Shown piece after piece: positions 20,233 to 29,948 of a stretch of 64,000 nt of DNA. The position numbers were made by a program, and so were the translations under genes. The notes below the pieces were generated by a model, which had not been told where the DNA came from, ran no database searches, and worked only from the letters and a program-made list of their open reading frames with translations. The stretch is from NCBI RefSeq assembly GCF_001761485.1, contig NC_090770.1, forward strand, positions 496,001-560,000, given 5' to 3'. The DNA is from Yarrowia lipolytica (taxonomy: Eukaryota > Ascomycota > Dipodascomycetes > Dipodascales). Position 1 is the stretch's first letter. The number at the start of each line of letters is the position of its first letter.

Positions 20233-20634
20233 CTACCCTGTGAAAGCCTTCTTGATCGATCTGAACGGTCTCAGCAGTCGAGGCACCTTGTGGCTCTGAA
20301 TCACGTCAGCCGAGGTCGACATGGAGTCCTCCCGTCTTGGCTGCGGTGGCAGTGTATCGTTATAGACGGCGTTGTAGGGCATTTGGAACGTCTTCTTCTG
20401 GGTCTGGGACGGAGGGGCCATACCGGCCTTGGACAGGAGCCGTTGTCGGTTTTTCATGACCGATTCGCCCACATCGGGATCTGCACTGGCCTGGTTCCAA
20501 ACTCGGTTGGAGTTGATGGTGGCACTTTCGTCCAGCTTGTCCCACACGTAGTCGTGCTCGGTCTTGTTGCCATATAAGGGTCTCGATCCCGTCGTGAGGA
20601 TGGACTGCTGAGAGGTGTGTGAAGAGACGGACAT
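20233..20634 (-). CDS. Small Ser/Thr/Gln-rich predicted protein (133 aa)
   Basis: Start set at the first ATG (20634, MSVSSHTSQQ); upstream in-frame sequence is open but has no ATG and runs into a Thr/Arg low-complexity stretch. The protein is hydrophilic with conserved-looking pieces (PLYGNKTEHDYVWDKLDES, NSNRVWNQASADPDVGESVM) and a basic C-terminus (HKVPRLLRPFRSIKKAFTG) that could bind membranes or nucleic acid. No domain recognised. Codon use supports coding. Function unknown. Confidence 0.6.
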   Translation of the reverse strand: MSVSSHTSQQSILTTGSRPLYGNKTEHDYVWDKLDESATINSNRVWNQASADPDVGESVMKNRQRLLSKAGMAPPSQTQKKTFQMPYNAVYNDTLPPQPRREDSMSTSADVIQSHKVPRLLRPFRSIKKAFTG

Positions 20635-21341
20635 GGCGGCCGAATTATCTGAGCGGATTTGAGAGAACACCTGCGGCGACTTGGTTCTTGTTCTTGTTCT
20701 TGTTGTCGTTGTTGTAGTTGTTGTTATTACAGAGCTGTTTGCGATAATACCCAAGAGCGAAGAGTCGGATCCTGGTTCGTTTGTGTAGCTATTGGTTATT
20801 GTGGAGCGATCTGTGAGCGACTGTCTTGTGTGTCTTTTGTTGGTGTGGCCAGATTGAGTGTTTGTCTAATGTCGTTAGTGACTGTCCGTGACCTGGTGCG
20901 GCAATGTTTTGCGAGTCGGAATTTGGATTGTTGGTTTTTTTTTGAGTGTCCGATTTTTAGGCGGGCCATCTCAGATATATGAGCAAGCTTTAGCCGTTGG
21001 GTGCACATGGCTTAGCCCACTCATGACCTAACCAACCTTGAACAGAAAACACGGCGACTTTTCGTTGCTGGCTGGATAATGAGAAATGGGTGGAATCAAA
21101 TCGAGTCCCACGAGAGAGTCCCACGGGGCCGCGACGCCGGTGGTCACGTGGCCACCCCCCTACGTTTGGCGAGTCGCGATGGGGTGTTTTGCAACATTGC
21201 TACCTGCACTTGTTATGGATGGTTACTGTTTCACCTTTCAGTAAGCTGACGTTCCAAAATAAGCGCAAGTCCGACAGCCCAGCCTTTTAGTGGGTTTTAC
21301 ACAGTAATTAAGTTGTCGGCTTTAGTATGGGTTGGTGGTAT

Positions 21342-21377
<36 letters not shown>

Positions 21378-22548
21378 ATTCCAGAGTCCGTCAGAAAAGT
21401 CCAAAGACGTCAGAAATGCCAACCGTAGACACAACAAAGGATCCGCCCCGCTCTACCCCACACGTCCGTCCGACTCGGCCCCCTGACCACACGACAGCGT
21501 CCACACTGTCTCACTTTCACATTCTCCACTTACTGGATAGATGCAGGTACAAACTATCGACCGTGAATGTGACGACTTCACGAGACGTAAAGGGCCCAAG
21601 TAGTGGCTTAATAAGCACCGAGGACGTTGCAGACTGTACCAGGCTCGTTCAACCCACAATTTTTGCCTCTAACTACAAGTTTCAAACCTCGGAAATGCAC
21701 CTACCCCACTCCTTCCGGCACATCCATCGACGCTCCATTCCAGGGGCTTTCGGTAGTGTCAAATTGAAATAATATCGCCCCTAGACTCGAACCAAGTTCC
21801 AAACCCGCCAGAACCATGCTGCAACCACGCTTCGGTGCCGGAAACAAAACCTACACGCCCCTCATTAACATTTGAAACACTCCTTCGAACGGGAAAGATC
21901 GGGTTGAAAGTGACAGCTTGTTGGGGATGGTATGTTGGAGACATCATGATCGGGGGAATAGCTTTGTAGACCCGACGTGTGTGTACACTGTATGAGTACA
22001 TGCTATACTTCTGCTCGTACTTTTAGAGGTACAGTATGTACTGGTAGGATCATTCAAACTGCCTACTAGTACATTCTCTCATGTTCAAGTCCCGATAACG
22101 GAATGGCGACAAAAACGTTGCATTAGTGAACTGAGTGATACCCAAGTCATATCAATCGTAACAAAAAGCTCGATAAGACCTCTGTCGCCTTTGTCTGTAG
22201 CACTGTCGCCTTGTAAAAAGTCTTCCATTACATCCTAAATGATTCGAATACTTACCCACTCGTCTATTACAAGATACAACTCAGTGATGATCTTATATAC
22301 TGTCAAAACTGCTGCAGAATGAGCGAAAAGCCACCCTACAATTACCTATCCGGACACTAATAACTATTCAGCCGTGCCCAAAGACATCCAATGAAACTAC
22401 ATAAGAATAATCGACAATTAGAGTGCCCAGATGAGTTGCCATTGTCATTTGAAGTGGTTAAAATTCATGTATAGGCGACTCATTCCTTAATCAAACCACC
22501 CCATATGCCCGCTGCTCATTTCTTACTCTTTTTTCGGTGTTTTTAGTC
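20635..22548. other. Intergenic region, no gene seen
   Basis: About 1.9 kb. An (AAATAAAA)-type tract lies at 21341-21377. A 118-codon frame from ATG 21416 has unusual composition and no recognisable feature; not called. Confidence 0.45.
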
Positions 22549-22569
22549 TTTTTTTTATTCTAATGATTC
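22549..22569 (+). promoter_or_regulatory. T-run plus ATTCTAATGATTC box upstream of tRNA-Lys
   Basis: TTTTTTTTATTCTAATGATTC ends 56 bases before the tRNA-Lys gene. The 19-base core TTTTTTATTCTAATGATTC recurs exactly upstream of tRNA-Thr (minus strand) and tRNA-Ile, and nowhere else that I found in the window, suggesting a Pol III upstream element. Confidence 0.55.
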
Positions 22570-22625
22570 GGTTAGTCAGCTTTATCCACATTTTGTATGT
22601 CAAAATCCATAAAATGTAACAATTC

Positions 22626-22708
22626 GCCTGGCTAGCTCAATCGGTAGAGCGTGAGACTCTTATCCAAAGGTCATCTCAAGGCTGTGGGTTCAAGCCCCAC
22701 GTCGGGCT
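22626..22708 (+). tRNA. tRNA-Lys (CTT) with a 10-base intron
   Basis: Acceptor GCCTGGC pairs with GTCGGGC. D stem GCTC/GAGC; anticodon stem TGAGA/TCTCA with loop C-T-CTT-A-A interrupted after position 37 by tccaaaggtc. T arm TGGGTTCAAGCCCCA. Followed by a T-rich Pol III terminator (ttcttttttc). Confidence 0.96.
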
Positions 22709-22917
22709 TTCTTTTTTCGCACATCTGACGTTCGGTATTCTCCTTTTTCCTCTATGCTCCAATATCCGGTTATTCATCTTCTCGGAACTTTATTCCAAAA
22801 AATATTAACGTTTAAACCTTAATATGGAGAAACTTTTTGTTTTCCTTTTCTTTGTGTGACCGAAAAACCCATAAAGAATGGGGAAATGGGGAAATGGGGA
22901 AAATTGAAAAAAAGAAT

Positions 22918-22989
22918 TGCCTTCGACCAGATTTGAACTGATGATCTCAGCATTACTAGTGCTGCGCCTTACCACTTGGCCACGAAGGC
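22918..22989 (-). tRNA. tRNA-Thr (AGT)
   Basis: Minus strand: acceptor GCCTTCG pairs with CGAAGGC, D stem GCC/GGC, anticodon stem CAGCA/TGCTG with loop CTAGTAA (anticodon AGT), T loop with GTTCAAATC. No intron. A run of T (CTTTTTTTC on the minus strand) follows as terminator. Confidence 0.95.
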
Positions 22990-23104
22990 TGGTTATACGA
23001 ATTTTTAAAAACATTTTCATTGTTATCGGAAGACTGATTAGTCATTAACCCGTCATTAGGATAAAAAAAAAAAAAACCCGGTTTACTAGGTATATAGCTG
23101 TAAT

Positions 23105-23126
23105 GAATCATTAGAATAAAAAAAAA
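23105..23126 (-). promoter_or_regulatory. T-run plus ATTCTAATGATTC box upstream of tRNA-Thr
   Basis: On the minus strand a run of nine T is followed by ATTCTAATGATTC, 115 bases upstream of tRNA-Thr. A second, slightly different copy (T-run, ATCCTAATGA) lies closer, at about 23052-23074, some 62 bases upstream, so this tRNA gene has two tandem copies. Confidence 0.5.
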
Positions 23127-23137
23127 GGTAGAAAATG

Positions 23138-23175
23138 CGAAAAAATACGAAAAATACGAAAAAATACGAAAAAAC
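23138..23175. repeat. A-rich tandem repeat (acgaaaaaat units)
   Basis: Four head-to-tail units of 9-10 bases (tacgaaaaa / tacgaaaaaa). No function evident. Confidence 0.85.
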
Positions 23176-24166
23176 TAGGAAACTTGTTGTAGAAGGTGAT
23201 TTTCTGACAGGGTGAAATGGAATGAGTTTCAGTTGGAACTTCATTATCCCATTTCTAAGGCGATAATCTCTATTCAGATATTTACTCCTCCGGTGGAAGC
23301 AATACCGAAGCTATGGAAGAGTCGTGTGATCTCTTCAAAGGTGAATATATAGGATGGAGGAGAACTTGAACATTGGGTGTTTTTGATTGTGATTTCAAAC
23401 TGAAGTACGCAGTTCTTGGTATGGTAGCCGATAATCTACGTGCCTGATAGAGGAATTGTAGTGTGCCCCAGCTGCCCTGTTGACCAAGCAGCTTTTTATG
23501 ACATTGTGGTTTACATTCTAGTAGTAGTAGTTACGAGAGCTAGGCCCTACGTGTGTGCTATCAAGTCGGAACACATTGTGCAGGTTTGGTATTATATGAC
23601 TGTTGATGTTGGATACAGACGCTTGGAGCATTGTATGGTACGTATCCTGGTGAGCGCAAGCGTTCGAGAGTCGCGTTTATATATATTTAAATCGAATCAG
23701 ATTAACCAGAGGGTTCCATAAAACTCATTCGGTAGTCTTGCTTCCCATTTTATTCAATTATCTCATTCAAAGTGGTTGTCCTTCAAGATACAGTATGTAC
23801 ACAGTACACAGTACATACAATATTGTATTTGAGGATAACAGCTTCTAAGCTTGTGATTTTGGTGCTTTTAGAGACTAATGGGTCCACAAGAAGAAGCACG
23901 TCAACCGGCTCATGTTGGAGATGTTCTACTTGCATGTGTTTGTGAGTTGACACTGCTGGCGACTCCAACTTCAAGTGTATGGGGAAGGAAGTAACTAATG
24001 TAAAGATAGTATACTCATTACACATTAACACTAGGGTATAAACAGTATGCTGGACTTCTTGGTACTATACAGCACCGTCGGGTCACTATCAACCCTCCTC
24101 TGGGTTCCTCCAACAATCAATCAAATCTATATGCAATGTCTATGTATGTACTAGGCCATTAAACCA
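23176..24166. other. Intergenic region, no gene seen
   Basis: Roughly 1 kb downstream of the DUF218 gene. Contains a GTAC-rich patch (about 23790-23820). No supported gene. Confidence 0.45.
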
Positions 24167-25051
24167 CTATCTCTGGTTACAGGCGAGCAACAGCTGCTTC
24201 ATTTCCGGAGCAGTGTGTGCGTAAGGGTGCTGGCGTCTCCAGGGGTTTCTCTCAATCTTTTTCTTCAGGAGAACCTGCTCCACACATCCATGAGGGTCTC
24301 GTTGGAACGGCAGAAAAGCGTGTTCCAGTTCACCGGCATCAGGAAGCTCGTCCTCGCCCCAAACAGGATCAATGCCGACGTACTCAAACTTGTCAGAATC
24401 ATATCCTACGGCTGGTCGGTGCAGTTGTTCAAACCGGGCTCTTTTGAACTCGTAGCCGACCACGGTGATTCTGACTGGGTACCGGCCCGTCAGCTCCCTG
24501 AACCTCGCAATCGAAAACGCCAGGTTCTCGTACGAGTCACGTGCGTACTCCTCCACTGCTGTCTGAGACATGTCTAATCCCAGAGCCTCCGCCAGCTGGT
24601 AGTAGGAGGTTCCCTCGGAAATGGGGCCTGCAGCCTTTTTGGTCTGACCTCCAGAGAAGAGTAAGAGCGCCGAGGGGTCTTCTGACGCTCGTCGCACTCC
24701 CTCGGTGATGTGTTTGAGCAGAATGTCGGTTTTGCCCTCCAGAAACGGGCCTGCAACCCAGTCCGAAAACGCCAGTCCCGGCAGCTTGGTGCTGCTCTTT
24801 CGGGGCTGTTTCCACACACCATGGCACGGCACCATGACCAGGTGATCTGTGTCACTCTCCACGCCCGGAAAGTCCAAAGTGCGGTCGAAGAACGCGCTGG
24901 GTCTGGATCGGGTGCTCTCGGTGGCTGCTGCTCCGAGTTTCATGGCCAAATCGGGCTTGGAAATGATAAACGCCATGATCAGAAGAGACACAACCGCCAG
25001 GGCCAGAATAATAACGCGTCGAGAGCGTCTTATCCGACTAGCCAGTGTCAT
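24167..25051 (-). CDS. Membrane-anchored DUF218 (YdcF/ElyC-like) protein
   Basis: Predicted 294 residues. A basic N-terminus (SRIRRSRR) and a single hydrophobic segment (about 14-31, VIILALAVVSLLIMAFII) suggest a signal anchor. The rest matches the DUF218 fold: VMVPCHGVW, then ALLLFSGGQTKKAAGPISEG, SYYQLAEALGL, EEYARDSYENLAFSIARFRE and RITVVGYEFKRARFE. The family occurs in bacteria and fungi; no reaction is firmly established for the fungal members. ATG at 25051 is the first in frame and gives the anchor. Function in yeast unknown. Confidence 0.85.
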   Translation of the reverse strand: MTLASRIRRSRRVIILALAVVSLLIMAFIISKPDLAMKLGAAATESTRSRPSAFFDRTLDFPGVESDTDHLVMVPCHGVWKQPRKSSTKLPGLAFSDWVAGPFLEGKTDILLKHITEGVRRASEDPSALLLFSGGQTKKAAGPISEGTSYYQLAEALGLDMSQTAVEEYARDSYENLAFSIARFRELTGRYPVRITVVGYEFKRARFEQLHRPAVGYDSDKFEYVGIDPVWGEDELPDAGELEHAFLPFQRDPHGCVEQVLLKKKIERNPWRRQHPYAHTAPEMKQLLLACNQR

Positions 25052-25824
25052 TATGAGAGTGGTGATCGTGTTCTATGCATGAACTTTCACTGACATTACT
25101 GGTATGATACTAGTGTGAGGCTAATGGACACTAAATTAAAGACACTTATTTAGTGCGAATAATTTGGATTTAATCGATACAATCGGGGAAACAACGGAAA
25201 TCAATTCTAGTCACATGATTATAGCTCACAAAATAATTTTTCAAAAGATTTGTGGTCCAAAAACTGCCACAAATGACGCTCCCAATCACCTCGCCCTTTT
25301 GCTCTCATGTAAGGGTCCAGCTTGCTTTTCAAAGTCTATTTTTGGTTTAGCACGAAGCAGTCATCCAAAACTAAGTTTGGATTTTAGTTGACTTTATGGA
25401 ATTTTTAGTTGACCTGATACTTGAATATTTGTTTGGACGACCGCCCAAGATAAAACCATTCACATGAAATAGAGGTGATAGGATAGTACACATTTTGTGG
25501 TTAATTCCACTTGTTCGTTCAATATAACTCTCATCGACTACAATTGGCCACGTTAGTGGGTCCAGTTCCTACTCTAGCGAACACTACATGCCTACATGCT
25601 CTACAGTATGCACCATATCTTCAGGCAGCTACAAGTAGTAGAACTGATGGACATGGTATCTGGTCGCAGTTGTGCCGGTACGAGTAGAGTTCTTATATTG
25701 TCGTCTACTCGTACCTACAATCACAATGAGACAGCTCATTGGGTGCACTTCTGACCTGATTACGGTCAGTCAGTCCCGCAGTGCTCAGTCAGAATAATTT
25801 ACTATTTACATATATACAAAAGAC
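25052..25824. other. Intergenic region, no gene seen
   Basis: About 770 bases between the start of the DUF218 gene and the end of COA3. No supported gene or repeat. Confidence 0.5.
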
Positions 25825-26761
25825 CTAGGCCTTGGAGTCGTCGCTGTACTTGCTCTGGAGCTTCTTGATCTCTTCGGGATCAAGAGGAGGAATAGGCACA
25901 TCGCCAAAGTCGTCGGTACGCAGAGAGTACATGGTGTATCCGTAGATACCGGCGACAAAACCGGTGAGGCCGGCCAGAGCGAGCATGTTTCGCACAAAGA
26001 AGGGTCGTCGGGCCCGAATCAGAGCGGGGGACATCTGGAAGGTCTTGGGGTCAATGTACTTGCCCTTTCGGAAACTGTGTTAGAATGGAACGGTCGAGCA
26101 TGGTCGAAGGTCAGGGGTCAGAGGTCAGAGGTCAGAGGTCAGAGGTCAGAGGTCAGGAGTAGGTCCTTCAAGATACCATCGAAAGTTTAGAGGGTGTAGT
26201 TGTGATAAAACCGACGTGCTGCTTGCTGTAGCAATTGATTGGCTGGTTGCGGCATGTGGCTAGCCACAGCAATGCAGAGTTCAAACGGGTCTGTCACAAG
26301 CAAGACAACGTGTAGATTTTCTGGAGAAGAGAAGGATGAAGGAGACACATTTCTCATTCACGGTGTTGTCCTGGTCACAAAATGTCCGTGTAGATACTGA
26401 ACCCAGAGTTGCATTGAGAGATCAGTGGCTCTGATCGTCGCACGCAGCTGTAGTGTCTTGAAGAGAGTGAGATTGGTAGTTTGATTGCAAGTCGCTTTGG
26501 GGAATACCAACCAAACACGTCTCTTCAAATAGCCCATTTCAACCACAACTTCTCTTCACACTCCCGTCCACCATTAGCCACCCGAATCCAACCTCCACCG
26601 CCAACACTGCCTGAGTGTCGCAGCCACCTCCTGTCTCTGATTACGACACATATCATGGCGTGTCAATCTCTCGATTGTCGTGATACTCACACTTTGAGAC
26701 CGGGCTGGGGTTGCTTGTGCACCTCAAAGGTGCCCTTTCCGTTATGGGGATCCTGAGACAT
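25825..26761 (-). CDS. COA3: Cytochrome c oxidase assembly factor 3 (two exons)
   Basis: Exons 26691-26761 and 25825-26074 join to 106 residues; the 616-base intron has donor GTGAGTATC and acceptor TTCTAACACAG. The N-terminus reads MSQDPHNGKGTFEVHKQPQP, followed by RKGKYIDPKTFQMSPALIRA and a single membrane helix (about 55-75, MLALAGLTGFVAGIYGYTMY). The signature after the helix, DDFGDVPIPPLDPEEIKKLQ, matches Coa3, an inner-membrane mitochondrial protein that with Cox14 binds newly made Cox1 and tunes its translation through Mss51. Starting at the ATG inside exon 2 (26034) would drop the first 37 residues. Divergent from the PRCC-domain gene with only 184 bases between start codons. Confidence 0.92.
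26114..26157. repeat. 7-base tandem repeat (ggtcaga) in the COA3 intron
   Basis: Six consecutive ggtcaga units, flanked by diverged copies, lie inside the COA3 intron close to its 3' end. Confidence 0.9.
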
Positions 26762-26945
26762 GTTTCTGTGATGTGTGGGTGTGTGTGATATGAGCCCTTG
26801 GGTGGTGAGATTTTGACCTCATGAGATTTTGAGTTTGGAGACAAGGCGAACAGGTAGGGTAACTTCATTGCATACAGGATGCGCTCTCCTGGATATGTGG
26901 TGATGGGCCAAAAGATTTTGAAAAGATTCCTGAATCAGTGCGACA
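26762..26945. promoter_or_regulatory. Compact bidirectional promoter, COA3 / PRCC-domain gene
   Basis: Only 184 bases separate the two divergent start codons, the shortest divergent spacer in the window. No TATA box or known motif stands out. Confidence 0.55.
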
Positions 26946-27803
26946 ATGGCAAAAATTCAACTGCGACACAAGAAACGGTTCAGCGCGTTGGGAAACAAGC
27001 CCGTTAAGAAAGCGGCGTCTCCAGACAGAGCGGGCTCCGCCACGGACACCCCGACTGCTGTTCCTGAAAAGCTGACTGAGAAAGAGGAAGAGCTCAAGAC
27101 TAGCACAGAGGAAACTGCGGTGGAAAAGACTCCGGCTCAGACAGAGTCCCCCGTGAATACCGCTGCATCTTACAAGCAGACAATGGTGCCCAACTCGGTC
27201 CGAAAACGGCTGAGAGCCGAAAAGCGAGCTGCCAAGGGCCAGTCGGTTGGGGCGGATGGAAAGACTGTGGTTGTAGAGACTGCGGTTGTAGATACTATTG
27301 CTGGTGATGCGGCTGCGGACTCAACGACAACTGAGACTCAAACTGCTCCGAAACGCCTCGGAAACCTGTTTAATTTGCGAGCCCAGCAGGAGAAGGAAGT
27401 AAGGGAAGACACCAAGGTCGAGATCATCAAGCCACAGGCTATTGGGGACAATGTTACACAAGTGGCTGAGCCACCGATTATTGTAGTTTCTGAAAAAACA
27501 CATGCCCAAACGCTGGATGCAGCGCCTCGGCCCAAGAATCGAAGCAAAGATCGAGAATTTGAGAATCTGGCGAATGACAACATCCACGAGTTCTCAGTGG
27601 ACGCTTTCACGGAGGAATCGGAAAGACTCAAGGCCGAAGGAAAGCTTGACGAGTACAAGCGACCTCTTACGGCCATTGGAGGAGGCAAGCACCAGATCAC
27701 CAGTCTGTTGCGACAAGCCCAGGACAACAAGGAGCAGCTGGAGGCGTCATACTCTCAGAATCGCCTTACCCAAAAGGAGAGTGGAGCAAAGTATGGATTT
27801 TAG
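26946..27803 (+). CDS. PRCC-domain protein (MAD2B-interacting / mRNA-processing family)
   Basis: Predicted 285 residues. The C-terminus carries the PRCC signature: GGGKHQITSLLRQAQDNKEQ, then LTQKESGAKYGF at the very end, as in human PRCC and its fungal relatives. Upstream is a conserved (K/R)NRSKDREFENLANDNIHEF stretch. The N-terminal half is low-complexity, rich in K, E, T and A, and basic at the start (QLRHKKRFSALGNKPVKKA). Human PRCC is linked to pre-mRNA splicing and the mitotic checkpoint; nuclear location is likely, and the exact role in yeast is not established. ATG at 26946 is the first available. It converges on NOP53. Confidence 0.75.
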   Translation: MAKIQLRHKKRFSALGNKPVKKAASPDRAGSATDTPTAVPEKLTEKEEELKTSTEETAVEKTPAQTESPVNTAASYKQTMVPNSVRKRLRAEKRAAKGQSVGADGKTVVVETAVVDTIAGDAAADSTTTETQTAPKRLGNLFNLRAQQEKEVREDTKVEIIKPQAIGDNVTQVAEPPIIVVSEKTHAQTLDAAPRPKNRSKDREFENLANDNIHEFSVDAFTEESERLKAEGKLDEYKRPLTAIGGGKHQITSLLRQAQDNKEQLEASYSQNRLTQKESGAKYGF

Positions 27804-28071
27804 AGCGAAAAATCGTGACTGCACGACTATGTTTACTGTATTATATATTTATTGCATTTATTTAAAATCAGATTTATAAGTGTAGAAGATCTCTTCCGTC
27901 CTAATTGTAGATTGTCTGCTCTACAGTAACTCGTTCGCTCCGCATAAATGATTAGACCCATTACCACTGTACCTGTACATACAGTAGTCGTATCGCAATA
28001 CCAATATCTCACCTTGACATCCTGTATAATCCAAAATATATTACTTTTCACTAATTCCATCCCATCTGCAT

Positions 28072-29466
28072 CTATTTGAAGTCCTTGAAAGACCACTTCT
28101 CGGTCACCTTCTTCTTGTATCGGGGCTTGAGGTTGTGTCGCTTTCGAGCCTCGATCTTTCCTCGCTGCTGCAGCGATCGGAACCGGTCTCGCATCAACGA
28201 TCCCTCGGGCTTGAGTCGTCGAAGAGAGTCTGTGAGCTCGCCTGAGAGCTTGACATCGAGAGTGGGCTCCAGAATTTCGTATTTGCCGTACCGACGGGTT
28301 CGCACCTTCTCGGCAGCCTCGCCTCCTGCAATGAGATCCTTGAGATCCTGCTTCTCCTGCTCGGACTTCTCGGACCGCTTGGCGAGCTGTTGCATCTTCT
28401 CATGAATCTTCTTCATCTCCATCTTCATTTGTTTTCGAATTCGTTCCTTTTCCTTGTGTTCTCGCATCTGTCGTCGCTTAGCCATGCTCTTTCGCTTCTC
28501 CTTGGCAGGCGCGTTGATAGACAGACCGACGCTACCGCCCTCGAGTTCCTCATCAGAGGCCTCCTCCTCTTCCTCCTCGGACGAGTAATCCATCTGCTTG
28601 TCCTCGTGGTCCTCCATGGTGTCCATGAGATGCTGGACACGGGCTTGGTCGGCCTCCAGCTGCAGTCGTTCCTCCTCCAATGCCTCTTCCTTGGCCAGCT
28701 CCTCCTTGAGAAGAGCCTGCCAGGCCTCCAGAGAGGGATTGTAAGATCGACCCTCGTGGGGAACCTCAATAGCCTTGTCAGTGGCTCCAAAGACAAGAGG
28801 CTTGTGGTCCAGAGTGGAAGGTCGCACAGTGCTTCGGGTTCGAGAAGTGGCCTCTCTGTGATCACCGTTAGCAAAAGTAGCCCGCATGATGTTCTCAGGC
28901 TTAGCAGACTTGGGCATGTATGCAACCCGAGATCCAGCATTCTTGACCTTGGTCATACTCTGAGGGAAACCCTGGAACTCGGATCGGGGCTTGACCACCT
29001 TGGATGCAGTAATGGTCTTCTTCTTGGGAACCACAGGAGCGGGGGCCTCGTCCCATGCGTCGTAAACAGGAGTCTCCAGGACAGAGTCGGCTTGCAGAGC
29101 AGCCTCGGTCATCTTGTTGTCCACATCTCGTCGTCCAGCCTTCTTCAACAGCATATCCAGCTGCTCCTTGCTCATCTTCTTCTCCTTCTTGGTCTTTTTG
29201 CCAATCACGCCGGGGACAGCAGATCGCCGGGCAAGAATCTCGTCCGACTTGAGACGCTTCTCCTTCTTTTTGCTATGGTAAGTCTCGACATCGCCAGACG
29301 TTCCAGCTGTGTCCACAGTGAAGAGAGCATCACCAGCCTGCTCCAGGTTCTTGGAGCCAAACTGCCGCTCGTTTTCTCGAGCGCTGTCTAGACCGGCGTT
29401 CAGATCCTCCAGATCAATGTTCTTTCTCCACGCCTTCTTTCCTTTTCTGCTCGTTTGTTTGCTCAT
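28072..29466 (-). CDS. NOP53: Ribosome biogenesis protein Nop53
   Basis: Predicted 464 residues, highly charged. The N-terminus GKKAWRKNIDLEDLNAGL is the family signature, followed by ...DALFTVDTAG and a KK(K/R)-rich stretch. The middle has the SYNPSLEAWQALLKEELAKE block shared by Nop53 and human GLTSCR2/PICT1, then an acidic run (SSEEEEEEASDEELE), coiled-coil KEKERIRKQMKMEMKKIHEK and a basic C-terminus (RKRHNLKPRYKKKVTEKWSF). Nop53 works in the nucleolus on pre-60S particles and recruits the exosome helicase Mtr4 for ITS2 (7S to 5.8S) processing. ATG 29466 is first in frame. Confidence 0.92.
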   Translation of the reverse strand: MSKQTSRKGKKAWRKNIDLEDLNAGLDSARENERQFGSKNLEQAGDALFTVDTAGTSGDVETYHSKKKEKRLKSDEILARRSAVPGVIGKKTKKEKKMSKEQLDMLLKKAGRRDVDNKMTEAALQADSVLETPVYDAWDEAPAPVVPKKKTITASKVVKPRSEFQGFPQSMTKVKNAGSRVAYMPKSAKPENIMRATFANGDHREATSRTRSTVRPSTLDHKPLVFGATDKAIEVPHEGRSYNPSLEAWQALLKEELAKEEALEEERLQLEADQARVQHLMDTMEDHEDKQMDYSSEEEEEEASDEELEGGSVGLSINAPAKEKRKSMAKRRQMREHKEKERIRKQMKMEMKKIHEKMQQLAKRSEKSEQEKQDLKDLIAGGEAAEKVRTRRYGKYEILEPTLDVKLSGELTDSLRRLKPEGSLMRDRFRSLQQRGKIEARKRHNLKPRYKKKVTEKWSFKDFK

Positions 29467-29948
29467 GTTGTCGTGTGCTTAGGAAAACTGCCCTTTGGAA
29501 TTTTCTTCCATAATGCATCAACCTGCACATTTTTTAGAGTTAGTCTTCCTGTTGGGTTAGGGCTGAGTAGTATTGAAACCTTAAATCCGAAATAAGAGAC
29601 ACAGACCACAAACTCACCTCTTTTGTGTATACTGTACTAGTTAATCTCGGAATCTTGGTATTCAACTTCTTCTTCTTCTCCTTCTTTTTCTTTTCGACTT
29701 TTCGGTTTCCCGTCATTGAAAACCGCCGCCTACTAACGCCACTAACAAAGCATACCCTCATTGAGATACATCGCTACTGATACCCCCGTTTGATACCGAC
29801 TTCTCCCCGTGACACCCCTGGTGTGATATCCTGGTGTGATATCCGCTCTGAGACCTATCTGTGACACTGTCTCATCTGTCAAAGCAGTAATACCAGCGAC
29901 TTCCGTGTCTTGCTCGATACGCACCCGTCTCACCGACGGACCGATACC
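29467..29948. other. Divergent promoter region, NOP53 / coiled-coil gene
   Basis: About 480 bases without a gene. A pyrimidine-rich run (cttcttcttctccttctttttctttt) lies at about 29667-29694. Confidence 0.5.

Noticed and set aside
21416-21772. 118-codon frame from an ATG
   Set aside because: His/Thr/Pro-rich without coding bias; no recognisable domain.
26114-26157. Regular short repeats as a CRISPR-like array
   Set aside because: Units are head-to-tail with no spacers, inside a eukaryotic intron; the same holds for the other tandem repeats in the window.
28390-29391. 333-codon plus-strand frame
   Set aside because: Antisense shadow of NOP53; Leu/Ser-rich product typical of the reverse of a Lys/Glu-rich gene.
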